From positions 1 through 21,979 of IMG/VR virus record IMGVR_UViG_3300032288_001758: 21,979 bases of DNA; one strand, written 5' to 3'. The translations under genes were made by a program, and so were the position numbers. Source of the DNA: a virus. Position 1 is the stretch's first letter. Every line of letters begins with the position of its first letter. Below are positions 14,579 to 21,854 of this stretch, piece after piece. The notes below the pieces were generated by a model that saw nothing but the letters and a program-made list of their open reading frames with translations, made no database searches and was not told the DNA's origin.

Positions 14579-16818
14579 TATCGTCGTTCGGATGCTTTAA
14601 CCTTAGCCTTGGCTTGTTCAGCATCCTTTGCAAACCTTGCTCTCATTTCATTCGCTTTGGCTGTCAATTCTTCAGCAAGTTTCTGGTTCCCAGCGTCGGC
14701 CGCACGTTTGGCGAGAGCATCAAGCCTAGAGGGTGTTTCAACATCAGGGATGCCAGGTGCAGTCGTATTGGCTGTATCAATGCCGAATGCCTTGACGTAC
14801 TGCTCGGTCTTGGAGAGTTGTTCAAGGCCAGCCTGGTTGCCTTCACGAGTGAGGAAGTCCTTGGCGGTCTTGACGTCGAAACGGATGTTCTGACCGGCAA
14901 GTTCGGAACGGTACTTGGAGTCGATGAACTTGGCGAGCGACCTTGTCTGGGCTTGCATCAGAGCCTTGTCTTTCCTGAGGTGGGCAGAATTGATGTCGGT
15001 AATCAACTTGGCGACATACTCTCGGTCAGCGTCGGAGAAGTTACCGCCAGAGACGATGGCTCGACGGAAGGCGGCGACACCGAACTGGTTCATCATAGCA
15101 CCCTCGACGGTTGTATCCTTAGCATCCTGTCTAGCCGTCCACAGGGATCGGTTGAGGTAGTTGGTGATGGCGTTGTCGTCCGTGCTGTTGACGACATCGT
15201 TCAACTTCTGGAGGAATGTCTGAGCCTCGGAATATCCACCGATGTTCTCGTTGACCTTGGCTCGGATTGACGGGTCAACAGGCGAAGCCACCGGGAACTC
15301 ACTGAGGTCAATCTGGTACTCCTTAGCGCCTTCATGGAATACGCCCAATCCCCAGATAGCCGGGTAGTCGGACATACGCTTCTGGTGGATCGTGTAAGCC
15401 TGTTCACGGGCTTCACGGCTCTTAGTGCCACCCGTACGACCCGGGATGGTTCCAGCACCTTCAACACGTTCACTAACCATAGCCTTAAACGTACCAGGCT
15501 TGGCTTCTCCAGTCGTCTTTGCGGGTTTAGTACCAGGCTGAACAGGAGTGCCTTGTTCAATGTTGAACGCTTCGACATTCCGCTTTTCAGCCTCAACTTC
15601 TCGACCTTCCTTAGCAACCTTTCGACCTTCTTCAGCAACCGCACGTTCTTCAGCCTTAACTTTTCGACCTTCTTCAGCAACGGAACGATTTTCTGCTGTG
15701 ATTGTGGTCGCTGCCCTGATACGGCTATCGATAAGGGCTACGCTGGCATCAAAGCCATTCTTGAGGTTAGCCATCTTGACCTCATGGACTTCCTTGAGGC
15801 TCTTGATGCGTTCAGGGCTTGCGCTACCAGAAGCAGCGAGTTGAGCCAACGAACGGGCATAGTCCGCTTCGGCAGCTGAACGCCGTTCAGAATACCTAGT
15901 GGTAATAACTGTGCGTTCCGCTTCCTGTGCAGCGATTACTGTTTCAGGCTTCGCTGTTACTTCAACTGAAGCCGGGAGGGGAATGGGTTCCTGCTTGGCA
16001 ACCGGGATGTCGGTTACTGGCTTGGGAGCCTCAGTAGGAGCAGACCTAAGTTGCCCAGCGAGTTCCATGCCCGCATTGTAGCGATCCACAGAAAATCCAG
16101 CGAGAGGTGCAGTGAAGCCAGGTGTAGTTCCATAAGTGGGCGCTTCGACTGTGGGGAACGAAGGTCTGCTTGCCGTAAGGCTGACAGCCGGAGTAGGAGC
16201 AGAAGCCCCGACTTGAGAAAGAACGCTTGGAGCCGGTGCAGGAGCAGAAGCGATAGGCACAGAACCGCCAGAAGCATAGTTGGCGACGATAGAGTTACCG
16301 ACGGTATTGGCTGCCTTCTCATTGGCTTCAGCCTCCATCTTCCTGATTTCAGCGAGGGTCTTAAGTTGCTCAAGACGCTTTTCCTCCTTGGATGCCTGGT
16401 CAGCCTCGTATTTACGCTGGGCTTCAAACTGGGTGGCGAAACGGGTAAGGTCAGCGCCCTTTAGTTTCGTTCCATCGCCACCCGTCTTGTTGTAGAAGTC
16501 GATAGCCGATGTTGCTGTAGCAAGGTCGAGTTTGCCAGCGTTCTCCTCGGGGATGATGACGTTACCTTCGGCATCCTTCTTCAGAAGGCCGGTAGACAAG
16601 GCACTTTCGACGGCTTGGGTGCGCTTGTCGTTACGTAGATACGGAGACAATGCACCTTGGATTTTAGCCTCCTCCTGCTCCCGCTTGTCCTTCTCCATAA
16701 TCCCAGCTGCCAGGGACTGACCGATGTTGGCGTAAGCCTTACCCATCGACCCCATCGCCTCGACGTAGCCAGCCGGGATTTGCTGGACTTGCTCGCCTTG
16801 GTATTTCTGGAAGGCCAT
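14578..16818 (-). CDS. Internal virion/ejection protein (T7 gp15-like position), 746 aa
   Basis: A 746-aa, mostly helical, Ala/Glu/Lys-rich protein. The N-terminus (M-A-F-Q-K-Y-Q-G-E-Q) and an amphipathic segment G-S-M-G-K-A-Y-A-N-I-G-Q-S-L-A-A-G-I near 23-40 resemble openings of phage internal-core proteins. Coiled coil is found near 130-170, and a Pro/Ala/Ser-rich linker near 185-290. Six heptads of the form R-x-V occupy 378-419, encoded by a 21-bp tandem repeat. The C-terminal third looks folded, with a helical tail rich in K-A-K. The length is almost that of T7 gp15 (747 aa) and the order matches, but no clear sequence similarity is claimed. It starts 3 nt after the previous stop and ends in TAATG with the giant gene. 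Confidence 0.6.
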   Translation of the reverse strand: MAFQKYQGEQVQQIPAGYVEAMGSMGKAYANIGQSLAAGIMEKDKREQEEAKIQGALSPYLRNDKRTQAVESALSTGLLKKDAEGNVIIPEENAGKLDLATATSAIDFYNKTGGDGTKLKGADLTRFATQFEAQRKYEADQASKEEKRLEQLKTLAEIRKMEAEANEKAANTVGNSIVANYASGGSVPIASAPAPAPSVLSQVGASAPTPAVSLTASRPSFPTVEAPTYGTTPGFTAPLAGFSVDRYNAGMELAGQLRSAPTEAPKPVTDIPVAKQEPIPLPASVEVTAKPETVIAAQEAERTVITTRYSERRSAAEADYARSLAQLAASGSASPERIKSLKEVHEVKMANLKNGFDASVALIDSRIRAATTITAENRSVAEEGRKVKAEERAVAEEGRKVAKEGREVEAEKRNVEAFNIEQGTPVQPGTKPAKTTGEAKPGTFKAMVSERVEGAGTIPGRTGGTKSREAREQAYTIHQKRMSDYPAIWGLGVFHEGAKEYQIDLSEFPVASPVDPSIRAKVNENIGGYSEAQTFLQKLNDVVNSTDDNAITNYLNRSLWTARQDAKDTTVEGAMMNQFGVAAFRRAIVSGGNFSDADREYVAKLITDINSAHLRKDKALMQAQTRSLAKFIDSKYRSELAGQNIRFDVKTAKDFLTREGNQAGLEQLSKTEQYVKAFGIDTANTTAPGIPDVETPSRLDALAKRAADAGNQKLAEELTAKANEMRARFAKDAEQAKAKVKASERR
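15562..15687 (-). repeat. Six tandem 21-bp units encoding R-x-V heptads
   Basis: On the minus strand six consecutive 7-codon units each begin Arg-x-Val: RSVAEEG, RKVKAEE, RAVAEEG, RKVAKEG, REVEAEK and RNVEAFN. The DNA units share TTCAGCAAC/TTCGACC-like blocks, so they look like slippage or duplication products that have diverged. The phase is an exact multiple of 21 (126 bp), so unit gain or loss would keep the frame and lengthen the coiled coil by two turns. Confidence 0.8.
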
Positions 16819-16821
16819 TTC

Positions 16822-17829
16822 TTAGGAGTTGCGGGAGAGGATGAAGTCCATGACGGACTTGACGGCTTTCTTGAGGATCGGCTTGTCGTGGATGAAGTTG
16901 GCGAAGCGTTCGCCTTCCTGCTCGTACAGTTCATCAAGCCAGCGAGGAGCGTCCGATTCAAGCCAGTCACGGAAGAACACCCAGTTGGCGTTGTTCTCAC
17001 CATAGACCTCACGGGCGACCCAGCACTTGGCGAGTAGCGCCCCAGCGAAAGCACCGATACCCTGAGCAAGACCAGAGGACTTCTGGGCGCTGGCAGCAGC
17101 CATAGCGTTCTCCATCTGGATGCGATTGGCGCGGATGTTAGCCAGGTACTGGGACTCGGGCTGGAGGAACGAAGACTGACCAAGACCGGCATAGCCCTGA
17201 CTGGTAGACCCAAGGAAGCCAGCCAAGCCAAAGGGCTGGGAGGCTGCGAAGGCAGGGTTAAGGAACGTCTGCAAGCCAACTGCCTGTTGTTGTTGACCCA
17301 TCTGATACCCGGCAAGAGCCGCCTGTTGACGTTGCTGGTAACGCTTCTGACCCATGTTATAGGTATTCAGGATTTCTAGGTCGGAACCCTGACGGCTGAA
17401 CTGAAGACCACGGGCTTGGGCGGCTGCACGTGCAGCTTGCTGGGCCTGTTCGGTTTCCTGCTGGGTCAGACCAGTCCCCATCTGGAGATCGGCAAGAACC
17501 TGGCGACCATATGTGCCGTAGATGCCCTGCGTGACCGCATCCATCGACCCGACGGCAGCCTGTGTAGCCTGTTGACCAAGACCGCCAAGCATACCCAACT
17601 GGGCTGTGGCGTACTGTTGCTGGAACTGCTGGGTAGGCTCATTCAGTTGCCCATAGAGTCCCATCATCCCGGTAGCCTGACCACGGAGGGAGGAGATTTG
17701 ACGCTCCGTCAGTTGAGGCTGGAGACGACCTTCGGCTTCCGCCTGGAGGCTTAGGAGTTTCTCCTGAGCCAAGAGAGCGTATTCGCCTTCCTTGACGTAT
17801 TGTTGATAGTCTTTTTCTACTGTCGCCAT
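16822..17829 (-). CDS. Virion protein with C-terminal CW-x-A-x-x-VYG domain (T7 gp14-like position), 335 aa
   Basis: A 335-aa protein. Residues 1-265 are helical and exceptionally rich in Gln, Ala and Gly (Q-Q-Q runs near 70 and 185), as in small internal-core or tail proteins. From 265 a distinct domain begins: L-L-A-K-C-W-V-A-R-E-V-Y-G, then W-V-F-F-R-D-W-L, A-P-R-W-L, Y-E-Q-E-G-E-R-F-A and I-L-K-K-A-V-K. The 'C-(W/F)-(V/I)-A-x-x-x-Y-G ... F-R' pattern recalls the CFI-box type of C-terminal module and similar ends I recall on other phage tail proteins. The order nozzle, fibre, this protein, 746 aa, 2304 aa suggests an ejection protein. The start ATG follows an AT-rich 34-nt leader without Shine-Dalgarno. 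Confidence 0.55.
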   Translation of the reverse strand: MATVEKDYQQYVKEGEYALLAQEKLLSLQAEAEGRLQPQLTERQISSLRGQATGMMGLYGQLNEPTQQFQQQYATAQLGMLGGLGQQATQAAVGSMDAVTQGIYGTYGRQVLADLQMGTGLTQQETEQAQQAARAAAQARGLQFSRQGSDLEILNTYNMGQKRYQQRQQAALAGYQMGQQQQAVGLQTFLNPAFAASQPFGLAGFLGSTSQGYAGLGQSSFLQPESQYLANIRANRIQMENAMAAASAQKSSGLAQGIGAFAGALLAKCWVAREVYGENNANWVFFRDWLESDAPRWLDELYEQEGERFANFIHDKPILKKAVKSVMDFILSRNS

Positions 17830-17863
17830 TAGAGTGTTTATTTAGTTGGTAAGTTGGTTTTAA
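17830..17863 (-). other. AT-rich leader before the ejection-protein genes
   Basis: This 34-nt gap is the largest inside the late operon. On the minus strand it reads as an A/C/T-rich leader ending in AACTAAATAAACACTCTA before ATG, with no GGAGG-type tract. It is long enough for a processing or initiation signal but not for a full promoter unless that extends into the upstream gene. No clear -10/-35 pair is visible. Confidence 0.35.
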
Positions 17864-19111
17864 TCAAGAGACTCGGTAGCGGATTACGACGATGCCATCA
17901 GCGCCAGCGGAAGCTGCATGGGCAAAACTGCCACCACTTCCACCTCCACCAGAGTTGACTGATGCAATTCCACCACCGCCTCCACCGCCAGCAAGACCGG
18001 GGCCGGAAGTTCTTCCAGAACCAGAAGAAGCACCACCGCCACCGCCACCATAAAGTTTAAGCGATCCTTCGATTGTGGAGCCGAAGCCCTGCCCGCCAAC
18101 ACCGCCAGCATCAGTCCACTTAAATGTCTGTGTTGACTGCGCCCCACCACCACCGCCACCGCCCTGACTGTTGCCAGCACCACCAGCAAGACCAGAACCA
18201 GACGCACCTCCGTTAAGACCACTACCAGCAGAACCACCATTAGCGGTAATAGGGCCAAGGCCGAATGTAGATGCTGTGCCGTTGGAGTTAACAGCACCAC
18301 CAGAACCAACCGTGATTGTGATTGGTGCAGTTCCCTTTGGGATGTTGACGATGGAATGGATTACGTTGCCACCACCACCGCCTCCGCTACCAGGATTAGA
18401 AACGGAATTGGAACCGCCACCGCCAGCCCCAACGACAAGAACCTCAACCTTGCCCTCCTTGGTCGTGTCGGGAGTGAACGTGCCGGACACGATGAACCTG
18501 TGGATCTTGTATCCATCAATGATGGTGACTCCACCACCAGTAGCGTCAAAAGGGACGCCACCCACCGCTTTCCATAGAGTGCCGTTATAGACTTCCGCTT
18601 CGTCGAGGGTGCTGTTGTAGCGGAACTGACCGGCAACGGGGGTTCCAGGTCGCTGACCTGTAGTGCCAACCGGGATTTTGATAGCCTCGGATGTGTTGAA
18701 GGTGGCATTGCCTGTGACCGTAAGAGTGCCACCGGCTGTGACGTTACCCGTGAGGGTAGACGTGCCAGTCACGGAGAAGTTAGCCGTAGTGGAAAGGTTG
18801 CCAGCAACCGAAAGGGCGAACGTGGCAGCGGGGGTAATGACAAGGTTAGCGCCGGTATTGCCAGCGATAGCACCCGTAGTGATGCTTAGACCGCTATTGA
18901 GCAAGTCTCCCACGGTGGCTTCCTTGAGAGCCAGGTCGGACAGGTCGTGGATGATGACGCTGTCTCCGACTGCAACCGTATTGGCTGTCAGATTGGCTTG
19001 GTCTGTCACAGCCCCGGGAAGGAGTGTTGCGCTGGAGACGTGGGCGTTGAGGGCGGAAGCCGTTAGGACTTGCCCTGCCGTGAAGACTACGGGAGGAGAG
19101 ATTTGTGCCAT
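17864..19111 (-). CDS. Tail fibre/adhesin with C-terminal glycine-rich domain
   Basis: A 415-aa protein. It opens with F-T-A-G-Q-V-L-T-A-S-A-L-N, a typical start of phage fibre or baseplate-tip proteins. Residues 40-140 are strand-turn repeats rich in Thr, Gly, Asn and Val, such as T-L-T-G-N-V-T-A-G-G-T-L-T-V. A T-T-G-Q-R-P-G-T-P-V-A-G-Q-F-R-Y-N module with V-Y-N-G-T-L-W lies near 150-180, a signature of fibre proteins that display a repeated beta unit. From about 205 a 'sGTFT ... V-E-V-L-V-V-G-A-G-G-G-G' domain leads into long poly-Gly runs to the C-terminus. This resembles glycine-rich receptor-binding tips, which can pack as polyglycine-II helices. It should bind the host surface. Its start shares TAATG with the nozzle gene. 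Confidence 0.75.
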   Translation of the reverse strand: MAQISPPVVFTAGQVLTASALNAHVSSATLLPGAVTDQANLTANTVAVGDSVIIHDLSDLALKEATVGDLLNSGLSITTGAIAGNTGANLVITPAATFALSVAGNLSTTANFSVTGTSTLTGNVTAGGTLTVTGNATFNTSEAIKIPVGTTGQRPGTPVAGQFRYNSTLDEAEVYNGTLWKAVGGVPFDATGGGVTIIDGYKIHRFIVSGTFTPDTTKEGKVEVLVVGAGGGGSNSVSNPGSGGGGGGNVIHSIVNIPKGTAPITITVGSGGAVNSNGTASTFGLGPITANGGSAGSGLNGGASGSGLAGGAGNSQGGGGGGGAQSTQTFKWTDAGGVGGQGFGSTIEGSLKLYGGGGGGASSGSGRTSGPGLAGGGGGGGIASVNSGGGGSGGSFAHAASAGADGIVVIRYRVS

Positions 19112-20745
19112 TAGCGTTTAGAGATGGTCATTTGTCCCGGCACGATGGCCTGGACGGTGGTGGATCGGATGGAGGGTCGGTATGCGTTGACGGTGAAGTT
19201 CACCTGGGAGTAATACCCGGATTTGCGGGCTGGCAAACGGATGAGGTAGTCTTCATTGCTTACAGCGTAGAAGTTCTTCAGTTGCGTGGTCGAGTCTGGG
19301 TTAATCACCACAAGGTCGATGTCCATATTGCCACCCGTAGGCATGGAGGTGTCGATTTGAACGCTGGAGAACCGCTTCTCCCTATTCGTGTCGAAAGCAT
19401 ACGCACGGGTCTTCAGGATAGCCGTGATGGAGTGCGGAACGAAGGTCGAGCTGCTGAGCGTAGCGCCAGGGGTGTCTAGGGCGAAGGTGGGGTCATCGAG
19501 CATCGGTGTGCCGGTAGCGATGCCGTATTCATCCCAATCAAGTTGCTCCATGAGGAACACACCCTCGTTCTGGTCGATGGCGAACAGACGACGACGATTG
19601 CCGTTCTTGGCTACGTGGAAGTTCTTGATATCGAACCCAGACTGATAGAAGTCAACGGACTCCCAAGCCTTGTTGATGAAGTTGTAGACAAGGATGGCGT
19701 TATTGACCGTGCTGGTATCCAGCGGGACGGCTAGGTAATAACGGTTCTCGAAGTAAACCCCAACGGCCTTGTTGACGTGGTTGTAGTTGATACGCTCGAT
19801 TATGTCGGAGATCGGGGAGGACAAAGGCTCCGTGAGCGTGAGCAGACGCATCCCTTCCGGGGTATTGCCGTTTGTGCCTCCTGCGCCAGCACCGGCAGGA
19901 TTGGCGATGTAGACCCCGTTGTCGGAGAGGAAGATGACACCACCGCCAGCCTGGACGACAGACTTATGGGCAATACACCCAATATCCGTAGCCAGAGACT
20001 TGACGTAGGAGTCAGGCTCATTGGCTGCATCCCCGGCATTGTAGGAGCCAACGCCCACATTGGCGTAGAAGATGCTGTTCCGCATGAACACCACGAACTC
20101 ATTCAGAGTCCAAGGTGTGATGGAAATGAGGCGGTCATTGCCACCGTCATTGATGCTGAACATATCCAGCGCCGTCCAAGCATTGTCACGGAGATAGTGG
20201 CTGACCTGGAAAGTGTTGCCGTCCGTCTGGACGATATGCCGATTGCCGTAGTAGATGGCGTGACGACTGTTCGGGTAGTTGTGGTGTGTGCCAACGCCAG
20301 GGATAGTCAGCGAACCGGCACTACCGTCCCATCGAAGAGTGGTCTTGCCGAAGCCACGTGTGATGTACACATTGCCACTACCTTGAGCCTGGTACACATC
20401 GACCTCATCAGCAGCCGTGATGGTTTCCCCCGCAGGGAAGGTCTTGTAGGACGACGGAGCCTCGGTATCCGTATTGAACGTGTAAAGACCGTCACCGCAG
20501 ACCAAAACGATAAACTCAGTGCCGTTGCTGTTCGTGTACGTGCAGCTTCCGTAGATCGTATTACCAGTCAGCAGACCGACAGGTGTCAGGCACTCAGTAC
20601 CCTTACGAACCGTAGCAACGCCACGATCCATACGGAAGTTCTGAGACTGCGAGACGAAGTTCTTCCCCAGGTTGACAGGGTTATCCCGGGAGTTCAAGCC
20701 GATGAACCCTTGGTCGCCATCGACTAGATACTCTCTGGCGGGCAT
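19111..20745 (-). CDS. Tail nozzle/tubular-type protein (T7 gp12 / P22 gp10-like)
   Basis: A 544-aa, almost entirely beta protein. The N-terminus has the signature of podovirus tail nozzle or stabilisation proteins: G-F-I-G-L-N-S-R-D-N-P, then Q-N-F-R-M-D-R-G-V-A-T-V-R-K-G, i.e. 'define the offset and parameters, then a propeller'. It continues with blade-like repeats such as D-G-L-Y-T-F-N-T, N-G-V-Y-I-A-N and A-I-L-V-Y-N-F-I-N-K-A-W. The end (R-S-T-T-V-Q-A-I-V-P-G-Q) is another strand-rich module. It would form the hexameric tail tip that holds DNA and connects to fibres. The family is inferred from pattern and gene order. The start overlaps the 45-aa gene's stop (TAATG). Confidence 0.7.
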   Translation of the reverse strand: MPAREYLVDGDQGFIGLNSRDNPVNLGKNFVSQSQNFRMDRGVATVRKGTECLTPVGLLTGNTIYGSCTYTNSNGTEFIVLVCGDGLYTFNTDTEAPSSYKTFPAGETITAADEVDVYQAQGSGNVYITRGFGKTTLRWDGSAGSLTIPGVGTHHNYPNSRHAIYYGNRHIVQTDGNTFQVSHYLRDNAWTALDMFSINDGGNDRLISITPWTLNEFVVFMRNSIFYANVGVGSYNAGDAANEPDSYVKSLATDIGCIAHKSVVQAGGGVIFLSDNGVYIANPAGAGAGGTNGNTPEGMRLLTLTEPLSSPISDIIERINYNHVNKAVGVYFENRYYLAVPLDTSTVNNAILVYNFINKAWESVDFYQSGFDIKNFHVAKNGNRRRLFAIDQNEGVFLMEQLDWDEYGIATGTPMLDDPTFALDTPGATLSSSTFVPHSITAILKTRAYAFDTNREKRFSSVQIDTSMPTGGNMDIDLVVINPDSTTQLKNFYAVSNEDYLIRLPARKSGYYSQVNFTVNAYRPSIRSTTVQAIVPGQMTISKR

Positions 20746-20882
20746 TACTTCTTGATGTCGTCGTAAGCGTCCTTGACCTTGGTTTCGATGCTGGCGACCT
20801 TCACACCGTTCTTACGGTAGAACAGGACACCACAGATAAAACCGGCAAGGAGACTGAGAGCGATAGAGATGATATAGAGCAT
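20745..20882 (-). CDS. 45-aa single-span membrane protein
   Basis: An open frame begins inside the upstream fibre gene, but ATG 20882 (one base after the fibre stop, TAATATG) gives a clean 45-aa membrane protein. A hydrophobic span covers residues 2-24 (M-L-Y-I-I-S-I-A-L-S-L-L-A-G). It is followed by R-K-N-G and a charged amphipathic tail (K-V-K-D-A-Y-D-D-I-K-K). The positive charge after the span predicts a cytoplasmic tail. It ends in TAATG with the nozzle gene. A small membrane protein between two tail genes is odd; it may be a misplaced lysis component, a superinfection factor or an inner-membrane assembly factor. No family is recognised. Confidence 0.6.
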   Translation of the reverse strand: MLYIISIALSLLAGFICGVLFYRKNGVKVASIETKVKDAYDDIKK

Positions 20883-20883
20883 A

Positions 20884-21783
20884 TTAGTCGATAATCCAAG
20901 TGTTCGCTGCGACCTTAACCAGGTGATAAACACCTGTCGTGAAGGATGTAGTGCCGTAAATATTAGGCGCAGGAGTCATTGTGTCGTTAGCAAGAACGCC
21001 AATGGCGCAATTATAGGTTGCCACCATAATGTGAGTTCCAACGGGGAATGAGTAGGACGCATCATCTGGGATCGTAAGATTACCCATAACCCCATTGAAA
21101 TACACAATGTTGTTCGTGTCCCCAGAATTGAGAGTCCAGTTGCTGGTCTGTTGATTTACAGATTTAGCACTGCCACCACCACTTGGAGCCGTTGAAATAG
21201 TCGTAGTGTCAGGGAACGTAATCCCGGTAGGGGAAATGGTGATTCCAGATCCAGTGCCGTCCTGCATACGCAGGGTGTTTGCTGTCGAGTCGAACTTAAA
21301 TGTGTAGTAACCAGACCCCATCGAGTAACCGTTGAAGTTACCTGTAAGGTCGATGTTAGTTACTGAAGGAGAAGGGACTGTGAAAGAAGTCCAACCAGCG
21401 TTCTGCCTGGCGTACAGATTGCCATCGCTAGGAGCATCGGAAATGCCACCGCCACCACCAGTGACAACAGACCAAGCCCCATTCTTACGGACATACTCAG
21501 AGCCATTGCTAGGGGCATCCGTCAGGTAACCTTGGGTGGTCACATAGGACTGCGTGGCATAGCCGGAGATGCTTGCGCCAGCAGGGATAGTCACAGTCCC
21601 GGTAAAGGTCGGACTCGCTTTTGTGGCATACGTGGCAGACACCGCACTGCTGGTCATCAACGGATTGACCGTAGAAGGAGACGAGGCAGCTGCCAGGGCG
21701 TTGATGGAGTTCTGGCTAATCTCGTTGCCGACCTCGACAACGTTTGTAGGGATCTGGACTCCGACAGAGGCTGACAAACTCAT
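20884..21783 (-). CDS. Tail fibre-like protein with DAPxDGxxYxRxNxxW repeats
   Basis: A 299-aa, Ser/Thr/Gly-rich beta protein. Near 56-70 is A-S-P-T-F-T-G-T-V-T-I-P-A-G, a common unit of phage tail fibres. Two copies of the motif D-A-P-S-(N/D)-G-x-x-Y-x-R-x-N-x-x-W occur at about 89-104 and 116-131, separated by a G-G-G-G-G linker; this motif is widespread in fibre and baseplate proteins. The C-terminal 100 residues (T-S-N-W-T-L-N-S-G-D onward, ending A-N-T-W-I-I-D) look like a small beta sandwich and may bind a receptor or cap the trimer. It starts in an ATGA overlap with the 24-aa micro-ORF. Confidence 0.7.
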   Translation of the reverse strand: MSLSASVGVQIPTNVVEVGNEISQNSINALAAASSPSTVNPLMTSSAVSATYATKASPTFTGTVTIPAGASISGYATQSYVTTQGYLTDAPSNGSEYVRKNGAWSVVTGGGGGISDAPSDGNLYARQNAGWTSFTVPSPSVTNIDLTGNFNGYSMGSGYYTFKFDSTANTLRMQDGTGSGITISPTGITFPDTTTISTAPSGGGSAKSVNQQTSNWTLNSGDTNNIVYFNGVMGNLTIPDDASYSFPVGTHIMVATYNCAIGVLANDTMTPAPNIYGTTSFTTGVYHLVKVAANTWIID

Positions 21784-21854
21784 TTGCGTACGCTGTTGAG
21801 TTTAGAGGAACGCTTTGTGATATCGTCCGATTGGTTGGTTGCTACCAAAGCCAT
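21780..21854 (-). CDS. 24-aa basic micro-ORF coupled on both sides
   Basis: A 24-codon ORF whose ATG overlaps the upstream stop as TGATG (21856-21852) and whose TGA overlaps the fibre start as ATGA (21783-21780). The peptide starts M-A-L-V-A-T-N-Q and ends R-S-S-K-L-N-S-V-R-K; it is hydrophilic and basic. Perfect overlap at both ends suggests it is translated, either as a real peptide or as a ribosome relay that carries translation from the upstream gene to the fibre gene. Chance cannot be excluded at this length. Confidence 0.5.
   Translation of the reverse strand: MALVATNQSDDITKRSSKLNSVRK

Noticed and set aside
15562-15687. CRISPR-like array
   Set aside because: The units are contiguous 21-bp coding repeats with no unique spacers.
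19777-20727. Plus-strand 316-codon frame opposite the nozzle gene
   Set aside because: The Val/Arg/Asp-rich composition is typical of a shadow, and the nozzle-type protein on the other strand explains the region.
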